From Onchidella celtica (taxonomy: Eukaryota > Mollusca > Gastropoda > Systellommatophora > Onchidiidae): a stretch of 64,000 nt of DNA. Of the stretch, positions 10,748-24,600 are shown in pieces. The translations under genes and the position numbers were made by a program. Under the pieces are notes generated by a model. The model made no database searches. It was given only the letters and a program-made list of their open reading frames with translations, and was not told the DNA's origin. How positions within the stretch are numbered: position 1 is the stretch's first letter; each line of letters begins with the position of its first letter. The DNA lies in contig OZ007569.1 in the NCBI GenBank assembly GCA_963931925.1, forward strand, positions 73,088,118-73,152,117, in the 5' to 3' direction.

Positions 10748-12014
10748 TTTCATGAATCCTTTTATACACAGGGGGGTTATTACCCTCCCCCAATCTGAAC
10801 ACTCCGAGTGTAAGCACTCTATGGATGGCTCTGTTGTCTAGTCATCTGCCTCGCTGTGGAGCCCAATATTTAAAACCATTGCTAGTCAAGATCTTAGTCT
10901 CTTGTGTACATGCTTGCGTATAATTGTACCTGATGGCTCACTAACTTTTCATACAAATAGGAACACATTAATTATGCAGATCATAATTTGAGTTTATTGA
11001 CCTGAGCAGTTTGATCTCACACCACAAACAAATCCCACGCAGACACAAGCACACAATGGCTCGCGCAGACACACTCCCATGTGACATGCCTGATGCATAG
11101 AAAAATATTTGAGAACAACGGCAGTCTAGGATCAACCAGAACAATGGAAAGTAATAACATGAACATTAAATCTGTGGAAGCAGAAAGTACCATTCACAAT
11201 GTCAGAAAAACAGTAATGATACATAAAAATGCATAAATGTGAGGCACAGAATTGGTTACATATTGTGGCTGCATTAGTTGAGGGTAGAGTTCAAAAACAT
11301 AGTTTTTGATTTTTGCCAGCTAAGATTATTATGTCTGTTATCGTTTTCTATTAAACTTTTCACATCGTGGGGATCATGGCTCACATGCCCTCTTATCTTC
11401 CTTCTTTCCAGTGGCTGTTACCTGTGTACACACTATTTTGGAAAATTCATATAAAATCTTTGGACAAAGCTAGAGTATATTTGGTTCACTGGAAAGTTTA
11501 TTCAGAGAAGAGTAATGATAATCGTATGTTTACAAACACAAAAACAGTATGTGCCATAGCACTGCGTTATCCAAGTGGTGCCCGAACAGATGTGCAAGTG
11601 GCGGCACCTCGCGGGCGATTGGCATATCAATGGGTTGGAACTAAAACAGAATTTTTTATCCCAGCCACCTGTTGTCTTCATTTCCCAACTTCATCCAGGG
11701 CAACACATTGCCAGTTCTGTGCCATCTCGTTACAAATATGTTCCAGTCTGGCAGTCAAATCAACAAATTAGATCTACTATCAACATTGACACCATCTTCA
11801 TCACATATAACATAATGACATTTATGACCAAAATAAAGCATTTGTGCAATAAGTAACAGACCTTTGAGTTTTGTATTGTCTGAGCTGACAATGTTGTCTT
11901 GAATGTGAGAAAACACCAGTGCATAGACCTGAGTATTTCATGTTGCACTGCACTGCATGAGTTACTGCGTGCTCATACCTGAGATCCGTATTTATCCATC
12001 TGAAGGACAGAAGT

Positions 12015-12020
12015 TTTATT
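12015..12020 (-). terminator. Candidate IARS2 poly(A) signal
   Basis: AATAAA on the minus strand about 480 bases past the IARS2 stop, the first canonical hexamer found downstream. A second one is at 10993-10998. Not proven by transcript data. Confidence 0.4.
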
Positions 12021-12500
12021 CATCCACAAAATGCACAAAAATTCTATATATACATGTATCACATGCAAGAGTTCACACAGATCATCCGCCTCTCAACTTC
12101 ACCATCCATCCATCATTTCATTGTTGCACTACAAATACTTCCATCAACATCCGAGTATTTCTACATTTAGATAACTTTATCTTGTTATTGTGACAGATAA
12201 CATCATGTCAACAAACCCACTATCATTTGAAGTAAATTGTAGAATATTCATTCTGATATACTCGCAGGCACTGAACTCTTTACAACATCCTACTTTTTCT
12301 TTTTTTTTCGGCCACATTTTTAACAATGTTGGACAATACTCCAGTTGGTCAACTATTTCACATGTCCCAGTTCACGTTGTCCAAAACATGTCATAGTGTC
12401 CACACTGACACATAACCTACACAACATGCACGACTGCTGTCAACATAACAGTGGGTGAGTGTTGGAAGACCAGAAGATAGACAGTGGACACATCCATAAT

Positions 12501-12646
12501 TCAGGTACTCCAATCTTGACCCAGCGCATGCAGACACCTGTCACAGGGGGTGCCGCTGGACTTGGCTGTGTAACGTCGGCACCGCTCACACAGTTGCAAC
12601 ATCGCTGAAGCCACAAGTATCTTATAGTCCACATCCACAGAGGTTT
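12501..12646 (-). CDS. IARS2: IARS2 exon 23 (zinc finger, stop)
   Basis: Ends with TGA at 12503-12501. VDYKILVA, then [19 protein letters not shown] forms a CX2C-X11-CX2C zinc site equivalent to the human C-terminus. Confidence 0.94.
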
Positions 12647-15600
12647 CTGGGAAAATGTCACAGACCATCATTCAGTTCATCCCCCAACAGTGCTTCTACA
12701 AAGACAGAACCTAGCCAGTTTCATCACATATTTATTTTCAGTATTTCTAGTATTTGATAATGGTAAGAACTATTTTTACATATGATGTGTGATTCCAAGC
12801 TTGACAAATTGGTACAATAAAAAGAAATATGAAATTTTCGGACTTAGCTTGTTTGCACCAGACACCATCAACTTGCGTACCTTTTATTCTGGTTTCCAGG
12901 GCAAAATATTCATTTGAACTGCAAAATTTACCAAAAAATATAGACAATATAATACTACTTGCAGCTCCAAAACTGATAGGTAATTCACAATGATTCATTC
13001 CCCCATGGCAAGAGTAGTGTTGAGAAACTCGGAGAAAGGTCGCCAAACAAGTCTTACCAGTAGTCTGTATCTGTGTGCTGCCCTGTACAATAAAGGTATC
13101 CTCTGGGATGATTGGTGGGTGTGTGTCCAGCACTGTCACATGGGAGGTTTGGAATATCTCACATAGGGAGGAGGTGGAGGAGGACGCTTCTGGCTGGAGC
13201 TCCTGCAACAGTTGGTGCGACATATTATACTGTATTACATCCAGCTGGTCAGCATTCAGAAAATGGGTGTGACAATATACTGTATATTATTATGTCAACA
13301 GTAAGACAGTGGTTCTGGTGTATTTTCACTGACCAGCCAACAATCACAGGTTGACAGTTCGATAGTGGGTATGGTATAATATATTCAGATCAGTCAACAG
13401 TCAAACAGTGGGCGTGGCACATTGTATACAGATGTGTCAACAATCAAATAGTGGATATGGCATATATAAAGATGTGACAATAGTCAGCTGACAGTAGGCA
13501 TGGCATATTTATATACAGACATGACAATAGCCAGCTGACAGCGGGTGTGGCATATTTATATACAGACATGTCAACAGTCAGAAGGTGGATGTGGCACATA
13601 CAGACATGTCAACAATCAGACAGTGGGTGTGGCATAAATGAATGGTCAGCGTCCAGAAAATGGGAGTGACAAGCCACAGACAGACAGAGGGTGTGGCACA
13701 TCATAAACACCTTTCAACACCCAGAAATTGGGTGTGGCATACACACATAGTATATATGTGAACAGACAGACAGGAGGGATGGCATAAACAGATTGATCAG
13801 CATTCAGAAAATGGGCGTGGCATTTACAGACAAGTCATAGACAGACACCAAGTGTGGCATGTACAGACATATCAATACTTACGGGTGTGGCATCTCAGAC
13901 AAATCAACAGACAGAAAGTGGGTGTGGCATAAGTAGGCCACCAGTTACAGAGATGAGATATCAACTGTTTAACTGACCTGTAGCAGATGGTGTAAGCTTG
14001 GGCTACTGTAGATGTGAATGTCGAAGTCCAGTGGACTTTCGGAGTCCAGCCTGTCCACTAATGACCGTCTCATGTCAAATACTGGCATCAACTTGTGGGC
14101 AGCACTGGGATTGTTCCACTCAGAATGTGGCCTACACCAGCCCAGTTTGAACACACTGTCTAGTTCTGTCAGATATACACGTACAAGCAGAGAAATATCA
14201 TGACCGTTCCCTAAAACTGTAGTAGGCCTATATATAACTGGTTTTGGCTACTTTTTCAGGAGAAGCAAAAAATTGCTTTATTTGAGCCCTACTGGCCTAG
14301 GGTTGATGACTTTTTGAAAGTTTGCTATTTGATTTATTTTCGGCTTAGGAGTCTACTATCAAAATCATTTAATGCCACTTTGAATGCACTTGAACATATA
14401 TCGATGGTGTCAGGAGCAAACTGGCCTAGTCGAAATAAGCAAATTTTACAGGAGAAACATAAAACGGCTGCTAAAACTAATGGGAAATGGACCTAGCCAG
14501 TTTGATCACATGCTTATTTTTGAGTATTTCTATGGTAACAGCTACTTTTACATATGATGCAGGATTCCAGGCTTCATAAATTGGTACTATATAAAGTAAT
14601 ATGAAATTTTTGGACTTGGCCGGTTTGCGCCTGACACCATCAATATACATGTATAAAAATCAATATTCTAAATTTTTGAGTTACTACAGTCTTTGGGAAC
14701 GGTGACAATATAAGGTTTGGCCATCCAGATATCAAACTTTATCACAAGATTCCTGCACCTTTTTAAGAGTGTTTTTCCAGGGCCTTTGTCGGGCTAAAAT
14801 GTTAAATTCCAGGGCCACTTAACTGCAAGAAAATGAGAGAAAATTAATTTACCTATTTATCTTTATTCAGATTTTTTCCCCACTTCTTAAATGTTTTTCA
14901 ACCTCCCGGGAAAATTCCAGTGCTAATCCAGTATTTCTGGGGCTTTTTCTCAAATGTTTAAATTCCACAGCTTTTCCTGGAATTTCAGGTTGTGCAGGAA
15001 TGCTTTTTTATCAGACGTAATAATTTACAAGTGAAATCATTCAAGTCCACCTCTGTAGACAAGACAACAGACAAAATTTATCCATCTAATGTGGTCGTGA
15101 ATGTCCAATCTCCAGCAGGAGCTGCTGCATAACTTTCTGTTACTTTTCTTGTAATCTTGTCTACTGTTGATTTCTAAACTTTACAAGTAGACAAAATGTG
15201 CCTGAAATCCTCTTGTTCATTGAATCCTTGTCATGCATGGGAGTTAAAATGTCATATACACTGAGATCATTCAACTGGCCACTTACCTGAATTTTCTGAT
15301 TGACAATCTGGCATATGTTGATAAACTTCTTCTGCCAGGTAAGGCAAGATTGGAGCAAAGGCTGAGGCCAAACATCTGGTGACATGATACTGAACAGTTT
15401 GGCTGGATCTCCTACCATTTCCCTTGGCCTCATCACAGTAACATCTGAAGGAGGAGGGCAAGAACATGCAAAACAATAAGAATATCAATCCACAAAAATT
15501 CAATACATAATGAGCATGAGAACATTTTGTATGTACATTTGGGTGAAGAATGAAAATAACATTTCAAAATAAATCTTGACATCACATAAAGATCAGGCAA

Positions 15601-18600
15601 AAAAAATGTTGCATGTGATTTCATTCCTACAAAATCCACAAGTCTACAAAATGGGCACATTTCATTTCCACTTTCTCCCCATCAAACAAACAGTTCTATG
15701 ATTGTACAACAAACTTGTGAATTTCCTATAAAATTGAGGTCTGAATTTGTTCTCAATGTGCCTAGACTAGGAAAAAGAAAGGGTCTGGAATTGGGAGATT
15801 GACGCTGCAGGGCCAAAAGTACAGGTTTGTGTTTTCAATATTATGCCTAAGAAAATATAATATTTCTTTACCATTAACACATGACGTTATCACTTCCTGC
15901 GATGGGTTCACTAACCAACAAACTAACCCGTGCGCAAATCATAGCCATAATTTGAAGGATGCTGGCGGGACGTGCAGGATGTCAACGCGCAAAGGGAGAG
16001 CAGTAAAACGTATCTAAAAACAAACAAACAAAAATAAAATAAAGCTAAAGGAACAGGCAAAATGAAGCAGGTCCATAATAATCACCCAGAACTGAAACTA
16101 ATAAATCGATTTATCCCGGGCAGGGCCTGGCAGCTCAGCTAGTTTTTTATAAGAGTCGAGCTGCAAAAGTTTACTCCATATGTATTATTGTAGGAAAGAA
16201 AACAGAGAGAGAATGACAGATCAGGGATACAAAACAAGAGACTTTTTACTCTTGTGGATCATTATGGACATGACAATGGGGAGGATTTCCAAATACATCT
16301 CATGGCCAGATTTTCTCACAGTAATGAAATATTGCAAACAGAGGTACACAGATTTCCCTGTTCGCGGCTCGGCAATTAATCGCTGGGTACACAAAAAGGT
16401 GTAATTTGGCATTAGACACATTTAGAAGTCTTCTCAGACAATGTGTGTTGTGGTGATAGGGAATATACACATATCTGGGGCCCTGCCTCGACAGACAGAT
16501 AGTGTCTCCTATCTTTGTCAGCATGTTGCCACCAAGAAGCCTACAGGTAAGAGCTTAAATATTTGAAAGTTGACAAACCCTCTATGCCCACATCCCAGAA
16601 TCTAAATCAAGCCTTTTCACAAGCAGTACAATGTATGTCTATACACAGCAGGAGCTAACTACCTGCCTAAACCCTCAATGTTCTTCAACTGATTCTAACT
16701 CAAAAGAAAATATTTGTCAACAGAAAGTTTCACTAATGTCATTCCTACACCATATCATTCCATTTTTCTTTTTAAGTCCCCAAATGTCAGGAATGGGCAA
16801 AAGTAAAAGCTGTAATTGGTAAATGGCTGGCAACATATTTTCACCACGTTTATTTGGCTGACATGCCAGCTGTGGCCAGGGGACCTGGCAACCATGGAGT
16901 CACCTCACCTCCCAACCACACATCACTTCTCCTTCCCTCCCCCAATTACCTGTCTCTGGTGTTGCTAATGTAGAAACTGGACACATCTGAGTAGACAAAT
17001 TTCTCCAAGTTCTGAATGACTTTGTGATAGTTGATACTTTCATAGGATTCCTCTATCTGGGCAGAGATGGAACATTAGAGTTACCATTTTTTCATCATGG
17101 ATTTAATTATCAAACAATAATTTTCTTTTAAACTTAAAAAATCCACATCTCTTCACACACATACAGCAATGATATCTTGATATCATCACAGTTTCTTCAC
17201 CTCTTTGGGAATGTTTTTCCAGGGCTTTTCCTGAGCTAAAACGTCAAATTGTTCGTTCCATTTTTGTTCAGATTTTTCCCCATTTTTAAAAAATGTTTTT
17301 TAAACCTTGGAAGAATTCCAGGACTAATCCATGATTTCCGGGGCTTTTTCTCACACGTTTCATTTTAATTCCAGGTATGCATGGGAACATTTCAGCAAAT
17401 TGTTATTAATACAGAAAGTTTATCCCATCTGGCAGCACTAACTGGAACAGCCGATAATAAATATCACCCACACTGTGGCTATGAATGATCAGAGGAGGGC
17501 AAAGGCAGCTATTAATTTGTGCAGTCAGCAGAACCACGTGGAGGGCCATACAAATTATTCACAACTGACATTTTTGGTCATTATATGGCTCATGAACAGG
17601 AACTTCATGCCAGATTGTCAGGGTTACGTGGGCATTTTTTAAATTGCTTTTTCCAACAAGACAGTGCACTGCCAACCTCAAGTAACATATTTCAGTCTTG
17701 AAGATACAACTAACAAATCAACCAGCCAAACAACCAACTGACCAATCAATAATCAGCCAAGCAACCAATCAATAACCAATTCATATCTCTGAACATGGAT
17801 CACTGTTACCTGTTCCATGGTAGTGTACAACAGATACAACATGTATTTGTCAACAGCTGTCAGGTCAGAGTAAGGCACTGAATCTGTGTTGGGTTCAAAG
17901 TCAGCCAAGTTACCCAGCATGTAGCGTAGACACTTGCGCACCTGTAAATGAAAATCAAACTCATAACATAGACTAGAGACACACACACTTCATGTCATAG
18001 GCCGATACAGAAACAACTGAATAATTTAAAGTCTGTTCTCCATATAGCCTGTACATAATCCATAACAATTTCACAAATCATCCTCTTAGAGAATGACAAA
18101 GTTTTATCTGCCGTCCAACAACTTTTGAGAAATTGATGTTTGAAGTTTCATGTGCTCTTTGCTTTTAAAGATACAACTTTTTCTTCTTTTTAGTATTTTT
18201 GTATTTTGTAAACTTCTTTAATCCCATTTGGGAAATTTGCCTTTGTGTCATTGCAGCCAGTTACAACTGGAGCAGGCATGTCGTCGCCACAGTGCAGCGC
18301 TGGTTTTTTTTTGAGGGGGACTACACACTGGGTCCACTTGATTCTTTGACACAAGATGGAGAAGGCCCCTATAAGTAGTGTGTAAAGTGTGTAACTCAGC
18401 TCAGCCAAAAAGAGGAGATAGAACCTTTGTCATTCTAAGGGAATGAAATGATAAAACTGGTCAATACCGTTCAATTTAAAATTTTGATTTTAACTCTTTC
18501 ACTACCTGGGAAAGTTTGTACATGTAATATAATCATGACCTTTAGTTGGTAAAGAGGAAAACAATGACGGGAAACTGTTGCCACAAGACACAATGTATGA

Positions 18601-21600
18601 ATTTTTACACATCCTGTCAAATGTTTTACCACAACATGTGTGTGGGTCAGCTGAAACATGCGTGACTGACCTTGAAGACGTCTTGCTGAAACTGCTCCAA
18701 CAGCGTTGGTCCCACCATAATCTGGGGATGGTGATGACTGTGGGCTACCCACCAACGTAAAACATCGACACCATAGGATGGAGAAGACGTTTTGTCCTGC
18801 AATACAGATATTATATAAAAACATAAAATCAGCATCTTGATGAGCCTCAAAAACAGATGGAACAGCACAGTACGATGCAGGGATGGGAATTAGACAGAAA
18901 AATTTCCGGAACTTTACATATAATTGTTAATGCCCCAAGATAGCATAGCCAAGTCAGTTAACACTCAACGAAAGCAACATATACACTTAAAAGAAGAGAG
19001 CAATTAGGTATCCCTGCATGTCTAAAGCCATATGAACTGCCACCCCCCACCCTCCTTTTCACCTACCTGTCCACCATAAATGACCTGGTCAGGATCAATA
19101 ACATTTCCCAGTGACTTGGACATTTTCTTCCCTTCTTCATCTGTAGCAAATCCATGGGTGATCAGCTGTCTGTAGACATAAACACACACACACATGCACA
19201 GGACTGCATTGGTCATTGTGACAGTCGGACTGTGGTCATCACAAAATATTTAAAATACTGATATTTTGTGACAGTCTGACTGTGGTCATCTCAAAATATT
19301 TAAAATACTGAAACTTGTCACTGGTCATTGTGGCAGTCGGGCTGTGGTTGTCTCTGTCACGAGTGGAGTGAGTGCAATTAAGGGGATTGCTACAGAGCGG
19401 GTGTAGAGTAAAATTAACGCACGTAGACAAGTAAGTTAAGCGTGCTGTTGTGAGTAGTGGGAGGGTCTGAATGAGGCGAAAGCGCTGTATTACTATCACT
19501 GCAAGTTAGAAGGTCCTACGGAACGGACCTGTGAATAAGAGCCCATCGGGCGGACATAAGGGGAGCAGTCGAGAAGACTAGTGAGAGAGTCTTTCCAGTG
19601 ATGACTGGTACGTAGAACGTTGATTGATTATTATGATTGATGTATTATATTATATTCGTCTATTACCATGATGTAAATAAGTATATGTGAGGAATGTGGA
19701 AGTCCTTGATATTGGATATAGCAATGTGCGCCAGGAGCGATAGATGAAAGTGAGTTCATGGATTTGTAGCGCGAGTGAGTAGTGTGTACTCCGATGGAGG
19801 TGTGTTACCGTAAGATGTGTGGTGAGTGAAAGGTGAACTAGTGTGTGTACGCTTCATGGATTGTAAGGAGAGGTGGAGTGAATAGAAATGGTAGGGTATT
19901 ATACCAATGTAATGTTATTCTTGTAGGTGTCGAGGACGGGCCGCAGAGCCACCTCGATGAGCACAGGGGATAGGCCAGCATAGGGCCGGAGGCCACACAT
20001 AGGCCGGAAGTGAGGCTGTCAGTGCAGGACAGTAGAGGCACATAAAGTCGTGGTAGTCAGGCCACGGACAGGGACGTAGATATGAGCGTGAATGGGAGAA
20101 TGTACTATTGAAATGATAATGTCTATTGAAATGATAATGTGTTATTGCCCTGCTGAGGTGCTAGGGGAATGCTAAGGTGTATGACAATAGGAAGGTGATA
20201 TTGAGAGACTGCGGTGCCAGTGAATTATTAATGTGCTATTAAGACCCTGAGGGGAGAGGCTGAGGCCGAAGTGCCTTTAGGAGTAACTACCGGATTGTGG
20301 ATCCGAGGGAGAGTGTGTGTGAGAATAAGGCCGTTGTACGGCAGTTCATTTCAATAATATAATGTATGTAATTGCGCTATTATCTGTATAATTATGTTTA
20401 ATAAATGTGTGAGTCTGATGGATTGTTTTGTTAAGTGTTAACTTGTTGTTCGTGATTGTTGTCCTGTCATAACTTATTACATCTCCCAGTCTGGGATTTG
20501 TGACACTGGGGGCTCGTCCTGTTTACCTGTGGTCATTTTGACATTTTGACATTGTGTATTCGTTATATCTAGTTGTTTTTCTGTTGTGCTAGGAATTTGT
20601 GCTGTTGTCTTTGTTCGTGGGATGAATGGAAATTTCATGATGGTATGATTTATGTATATTTATGAATATGTATTGATGCATGTATTTTGATGAATATGTA
20701 TTAATGTGTACTTAAACTTTCAGAGAGACAGTGTGTGTGCGTGCAGCCTGAGGAGACAAGCAGCCAGAGCTCCGATTAAGGGGAGGACTTAAACTCATAA
20801 GGCTGAAAGTTAAGTGAAAATTTTGTACCCTGGATTGAGGGCTGTCTTTTCATCTGTCTGTTTCCCTGTTTTTGCTGTTTTTGTCGTTATAGATTATACG
20901 GGCGGTGGCGCGGGTTTGCTGTGGTGAGCGTAGTTTGTCCTCTTCGGGAGGTGGGCTAATCTAGGAACCACGCTCATCACAGTGAACAGTTCTGTAGGGA
21001 CCTGTATTTTTGTTTAGATTGTGCCGTTCCATCTTCCTCGTTGTTTTAGGAAGACGTTTCTCTTGTCCCTCTTGTCCCTATCTGTAGATACGTTCTTTTT
21101 TTTCAGACTCTGTTCTTGTTCGTACCTTGTAGTGTAATCGGCGTAGTAGGTTGCATTTTTTTTTCCATTATAGTTTTTTGTTGTAGAAGCTTTGTCCTAG
21201 TCTGGTTCGTTGTCCTTGACGTACTTGTGGTCCTTCTACTGAATTTCTTCATTCTTGTCGTTTCTATTTTCTTTTATAAGTAATAGTGCTATACATTTTA
21301 TAGATATAGAATTAGTTGTGCTGTAAGGGTAAATTTCTGAATTGTATTTGAGACAACTGGGTATTGTTATATCTGGTGTGATCTCAGGTCTCTGGTCGTA
21401 TCGTTAGTGATCATACCGACAGGTTGGTCGTTCGCATAATAGATACCATAACCATAAATCTGTGAAATGGCGGAACTCCAACAACTAATGAAGTTGGGTA
21501 AGGAACTTGGCCTGGAGGGAGAGGAGCTACGCGGCTGGATTAAAGAACAGCAGGCGGATTTGCGCGATGAGCGTGCTAAGGATAGAGAGCGAGAAAAAGA

Positions 21601-24600
21601 GGCTGAGGATAAGCAACAGGAAAGAGAGGCTAAGGATAAGGAAGAGGAAAGAGAGTTTAAGTTAAAGGAGTTGCAACAGGAGAGGGAGTTTAAGTTAAAG
21701 GAGTTAGAAGATAAGCAGCAGGAGAGAGAGGCGCGAATAAGAATAGCGGAGTTGGAAATCAAAAAGAATACGCCAACAGAAACAGTTGAGCGGCAGGTAC
21801 ACAATAAAGGTGGCGTTAGGATTAAGCTCCCTACGTTCGACGACCGGAAGGACGACATAGACGCCTTCCTTTACAGGTTCGAACTGAACGCACAATTGCA
21901 ATGGGGGGAAAATAAGGAATTATGGGCCACGTACCTGGCGTCTCTATTGCAGGGGCGAGCGTTAACCTACTTTAAAGAGCTACAGCGCGAAGACGTGCAA
22001 GATTACGATAAGCTGAAGGCTTTGCTGCTTCGCCGATTTGCGCGTACCGAGGAATATTTCCGGGAGCAGTTTAGGCGGGCACGTGCAGATACCAGGGAGG
22101 ACTTTGCTGCCTTCGTCGCGAGACTAACGGAGTATTTCGCGAACTGGGTAGACTTGGCGCATGTGGGCGCGGATTTTGCTAAACTGAAAGACTTAATGAT
22201 CCGTGACCAGCTGTACGCGTCGTGCCACAAAGATCTGGTGGCTTTCCTGAAAGAGAACGAACCCGCGACGGTGCAGGAGGCGTCTAAGTTGGCGGAGGCA
22301 TACCGTACGGCACATCCGTCCAAACCAGTCGCCAGGGCGTACGTCCAAGATGCTGGGTACGTCGCCGTTGTCGAGGGGTCGCCGGCAGGACTTAGGGACA
22401 GGTCGCGTCAGCGTGGTGCCTATGGCGGGCAAGCCCAGGGGCAGCGTAGGGGCTATCACCAATCACCGGCATATGGATCCGGTAAGTTTGACCGAGCAGG
22501 AGGGCTAGGTCGCGGTAATGGCCGGGGGCGAGTTGTGACCTTTGCCGATGACCGACGGCATAGGGACTCTAGTTCCGGTCGCGATGGGTCACGGGGACCC
22601 AGGCCTAGTGCAGCACAGGGAGCGGAGTGTTGGACTTGCGGACGCGTGGGTCACTTTTCACGCGAGTGTAGGGCCGCGAAGTGTTGGAACTGCGGTAGAG
22701 CAGATCACATCAGCGTGAATTGCCCTGCAGGTAGGATAGCGGCGAACGTGGACAGTAGCTCCAGTCCATGTTCCCCAAATAAATTTCATCATGCGGCTGC
22801 GTGTGTTACATCGGACAACGGAGGCGGACAGTATTCTAAGTGTCCCAGTTGTGAGAAGTTATTATCTTCCGGTGTTTTACCTTGTGGGAGAAAGATCCCC
22901 GTTATAAATTCATGTCATACAGGAGGTGGTCTTAGGGTTTATCCGGGGTTTGTTGGGGACGAACCGGTCTCGGTTTTACGAGATACAGGATCTACCGTTG
23001 TGGGAGTGCATAGGGACTGCATTCGGGATTCACAGCTTACAGGTGAGACTGTCCCGTGCATCCAATTTTCGGGGGCCATTGAGAAATTACCCATGGCAAG
23101 AATAGTGATAGATACACCTTTCCTTAGCGGGGAAGTCGAAGCAGTCGTTGGTTGTTTTCCAGGCGCCCAGCTCATCATTGGGAATGTATCACGGGTAGTT
23201 TCCCCTTCCGATGAGAACGTGCAAGCATGGTCGCAATCAAAAGGTATTGACTTTTGCGCCGCGGTCGAAACACGTCGACGGGTAGCTGATAAAGATAAGA
23301 TTAGACCTTTGGCGACGCCAGCGGTCAACCTAGATATCACGCCAGAGCGCTTGGCGAGATTACAAAGGGAGGATCCATCATTAAACCCATGTTTTGGGGA
23401 AGCGCGAACCGAGAAAACGAGGAGATATAAGAACGGGTCGTCCTCCTTTATTGTTCAGGCGGGCATTCTGTTCCGTAAATATGTAACGGTGGCCTCCATT
23501 TTAAAGCAGGTCGTTGTGCCAGCGTTGCTGATCGCAACAGTATTGCATTTGGCACATGATGTCCCATTAGCGGGTCATATGGGGATAGCTAGAACCAAAG
23601 AAAGGGTTCTTAAAAATTTTTACTGGCCATCGGTCCACAGAGATGTGCAAGTCTATTGTAAGACGTGCAGTGCGTGCCAAAAGACGACGCATAAGGGTCG
23701 TACACCCCAGGCTCCTCTTCAGAAGATCCCCACGGTCTCGGAACCGTTTAAAAAGGTCTCGATAGACCTTGTTGGCCCCTTCACCCAGCGACCGATAGGG
23801 GGAATCGATTTTTCTTAACGGTCATATGTAATGCTACGAGATGGCCAGAGGCGGTTCCTCTGCGGACCATAACGTCTGAGGCAGTCGCGGAAGCGTTGTT
23901 TGCAATTTTCGCTAGGGTAGGAATACCAGAGCAAATTCTGTCTGATAGGGGCGCGCAATTTACGTCGGAGATGATGAAGGAATTGTTCCGCTTATTCAGT
24001 ATACAACCCATCACTACCACCCCTTATCATCCGCAGGCTAATGGCATGTGCGAGAGATTGAACTCGACGTTGAAGTCGATGCTGCGTAAGGTAGCTGCTG
24101 ATCGCCCTAAAGATTGGGATAGATATATCCCTGCAGTGTTATTCGCGTACAGAGAGGTACGGCAGGAGTCAACGGGATTCTCGCCGTTCGAAATGATGTA
24201 CGGTCGTAGTCCTAGGGGCCCAACTGACGTTCTTCGGGACATGATGACGTCGCCATCATCGGGAGATGATGAGCAGGTTTCGGTGTTTCAGTACCTTGTT
24301 GATTTAAGAGAAAGACTATCTTCAGCGCGCACTATAGCAGAAGAAGCTTCTGGTATCGCTTCGAAAAGAGCAAAAGACTATAAAGATAGAGGTTCCAAAC
24401 TGAGAATTTTTAAGCCAGGAGACAAGGTTCTGTTGTTGTTACCTACGGACCATAATAAGTTATTGATGACATGGAAAGGCCCTTATGTTATTGAGCGAGT
24501 TGTTTCAAAGGTAGATTACGCTATCCACATTGATGGAACGAGTAAGGTTTTCCATGTTAATATGCTACAGAGATTTTATGAGAGACCACAGTATCTGTGT

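Larger units (their letters stand above)
10479..12500. other. Intergenic / IARS2 3' UTR side
   Basis: Contains a 19-base C run (10729-10747). The segment next to 12500 is the likely IARS2 3' UTR. No further gene was recognised. Confidence 0.4.

Noticed and set aside
19838-20041. 67-codon minus-strand ORF occurring identically at 26970-27173
   Set aside because: It is duplicated only because it lies in both LTRs of element A; no known domain.
23798-23818. Programmed -1 frameshift between element A ORF1 and ORF2
   Set aside because: The frame has no X XXY YYZ heptamer at the site, and the break falls in mid-integrase, where element B is continuous. An indel at a G run is simpler.
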